Positions 10,817 to 10,862 of a stretch of 10,862 bases of DNA are shown here, piece by piece. The first letter of the stretch is position 1; each line of letters opens with the position of its first letter. The notes below the pieces were generated by a model. That model made no database searches and had not been told where the DNA came from. It saw only the letters and a program-made list of their open reading frames with translations. Position numbers and translations under genes: made by a program. This stretch comes from Patescibacteria group bacterium (GTDB lineage: Bacteria; Patescibacteriota; Patescibacteriia; UBA2591; UBA6264): the NCBI GenBank assembly GCA_018896315.1, contig JAHIMV010000052.1, positions 1-10,862 on the forward strand, written 5' to 3'.

Positions 10817-10862
10817 CCGCACTTCGTGCGGAAATTCCAAATTACAAGATACAATAACCAAA
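10814..10862 (+). repeat. Interspersed repeat R1, copy 2 (cut by window end)
   Basis: It starts with the TAG stop of the small PilP-like gene, then the hairpin CCGCAC-TTC-GTGCGG (10817-10831), and continues to the window end. It matches 9516-9564 at 48 of 49 bases in the same orientation. The right part of the element lies outside the window. Confidence 0.8.

Overview
The window looks like a piece of a small, AT-rich genome of the Patescibacteria (Candidate Phyla Radiation, Parcubacteria-like). This is an inference. It rests on the strong A+T bias, the few clear Shine-Dalgarno sites, the tight gene packing, the divergent pilM/pilN/pilO gene set followed by a very small PilP-like protein, a DsbA-like protein with only one active-site cysteine, and the many short palindromic repeats between and even inside genes.

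Layout. (1) 1-2458, + strand: the 3' end of ligA (NAD-dependent DNA ligase), then gatC and gatA (Asp/Glu-tRNA amidotransferase subunits C and A; gatB is not in the window). gatC and gatA are separated by 244 bp that hold an apparent minus-strand structured RNA gene with its own extended -10 promoter and intrinsic terminator. (2) 2459-3576: a Fic-family gene split into two frames, preceded by a 15-bp duplication of the gatA 3' end. (3) 3577-5754: a consensus promoter, a membrane-anchored thioredoxin-fold protein, and directly behind it a free-standing two-motif LAGLIDADG endonuclease. (4) 5779-6747: lgt (prolipoprotein diacylglyceryl transferase), carrying two in-frame palindromic insertions and a terminator-like hairpin inside its first codons. 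(5) 6804-7457, minus strand: a ComF-family phosphoribosyltransferase, bracketed by copies of one AT-rich repeat family. (6) 7635-10816, + strand: pilM, a pilN-like gene, pilO and a small PilP-like gene, the inner-membrane alignment complex of a type IV pilus. Its intergenic spaces are filled with nested interspersed palindromes.

How the genes fit together: gatC/gatA belong to indirect aminoacylation of Gln/Asn tRNA. lgt starts lipoprotein maturation. The thioredoxin-like protein probably handles extracytoplasmic thiols. ComF and the pil genes are components usually linked to pilus-based DNA uptake, although ComF is divergently transcribed from pilM. The most unusual items are the minus-strand structured RNA between gatC and gatA, the palindromic elements inserted in frame into lgt, and a repeat whose two copies both begin exactly at the stop codon of the preceding pil gene. 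No complete new defence or mobile system was identified.
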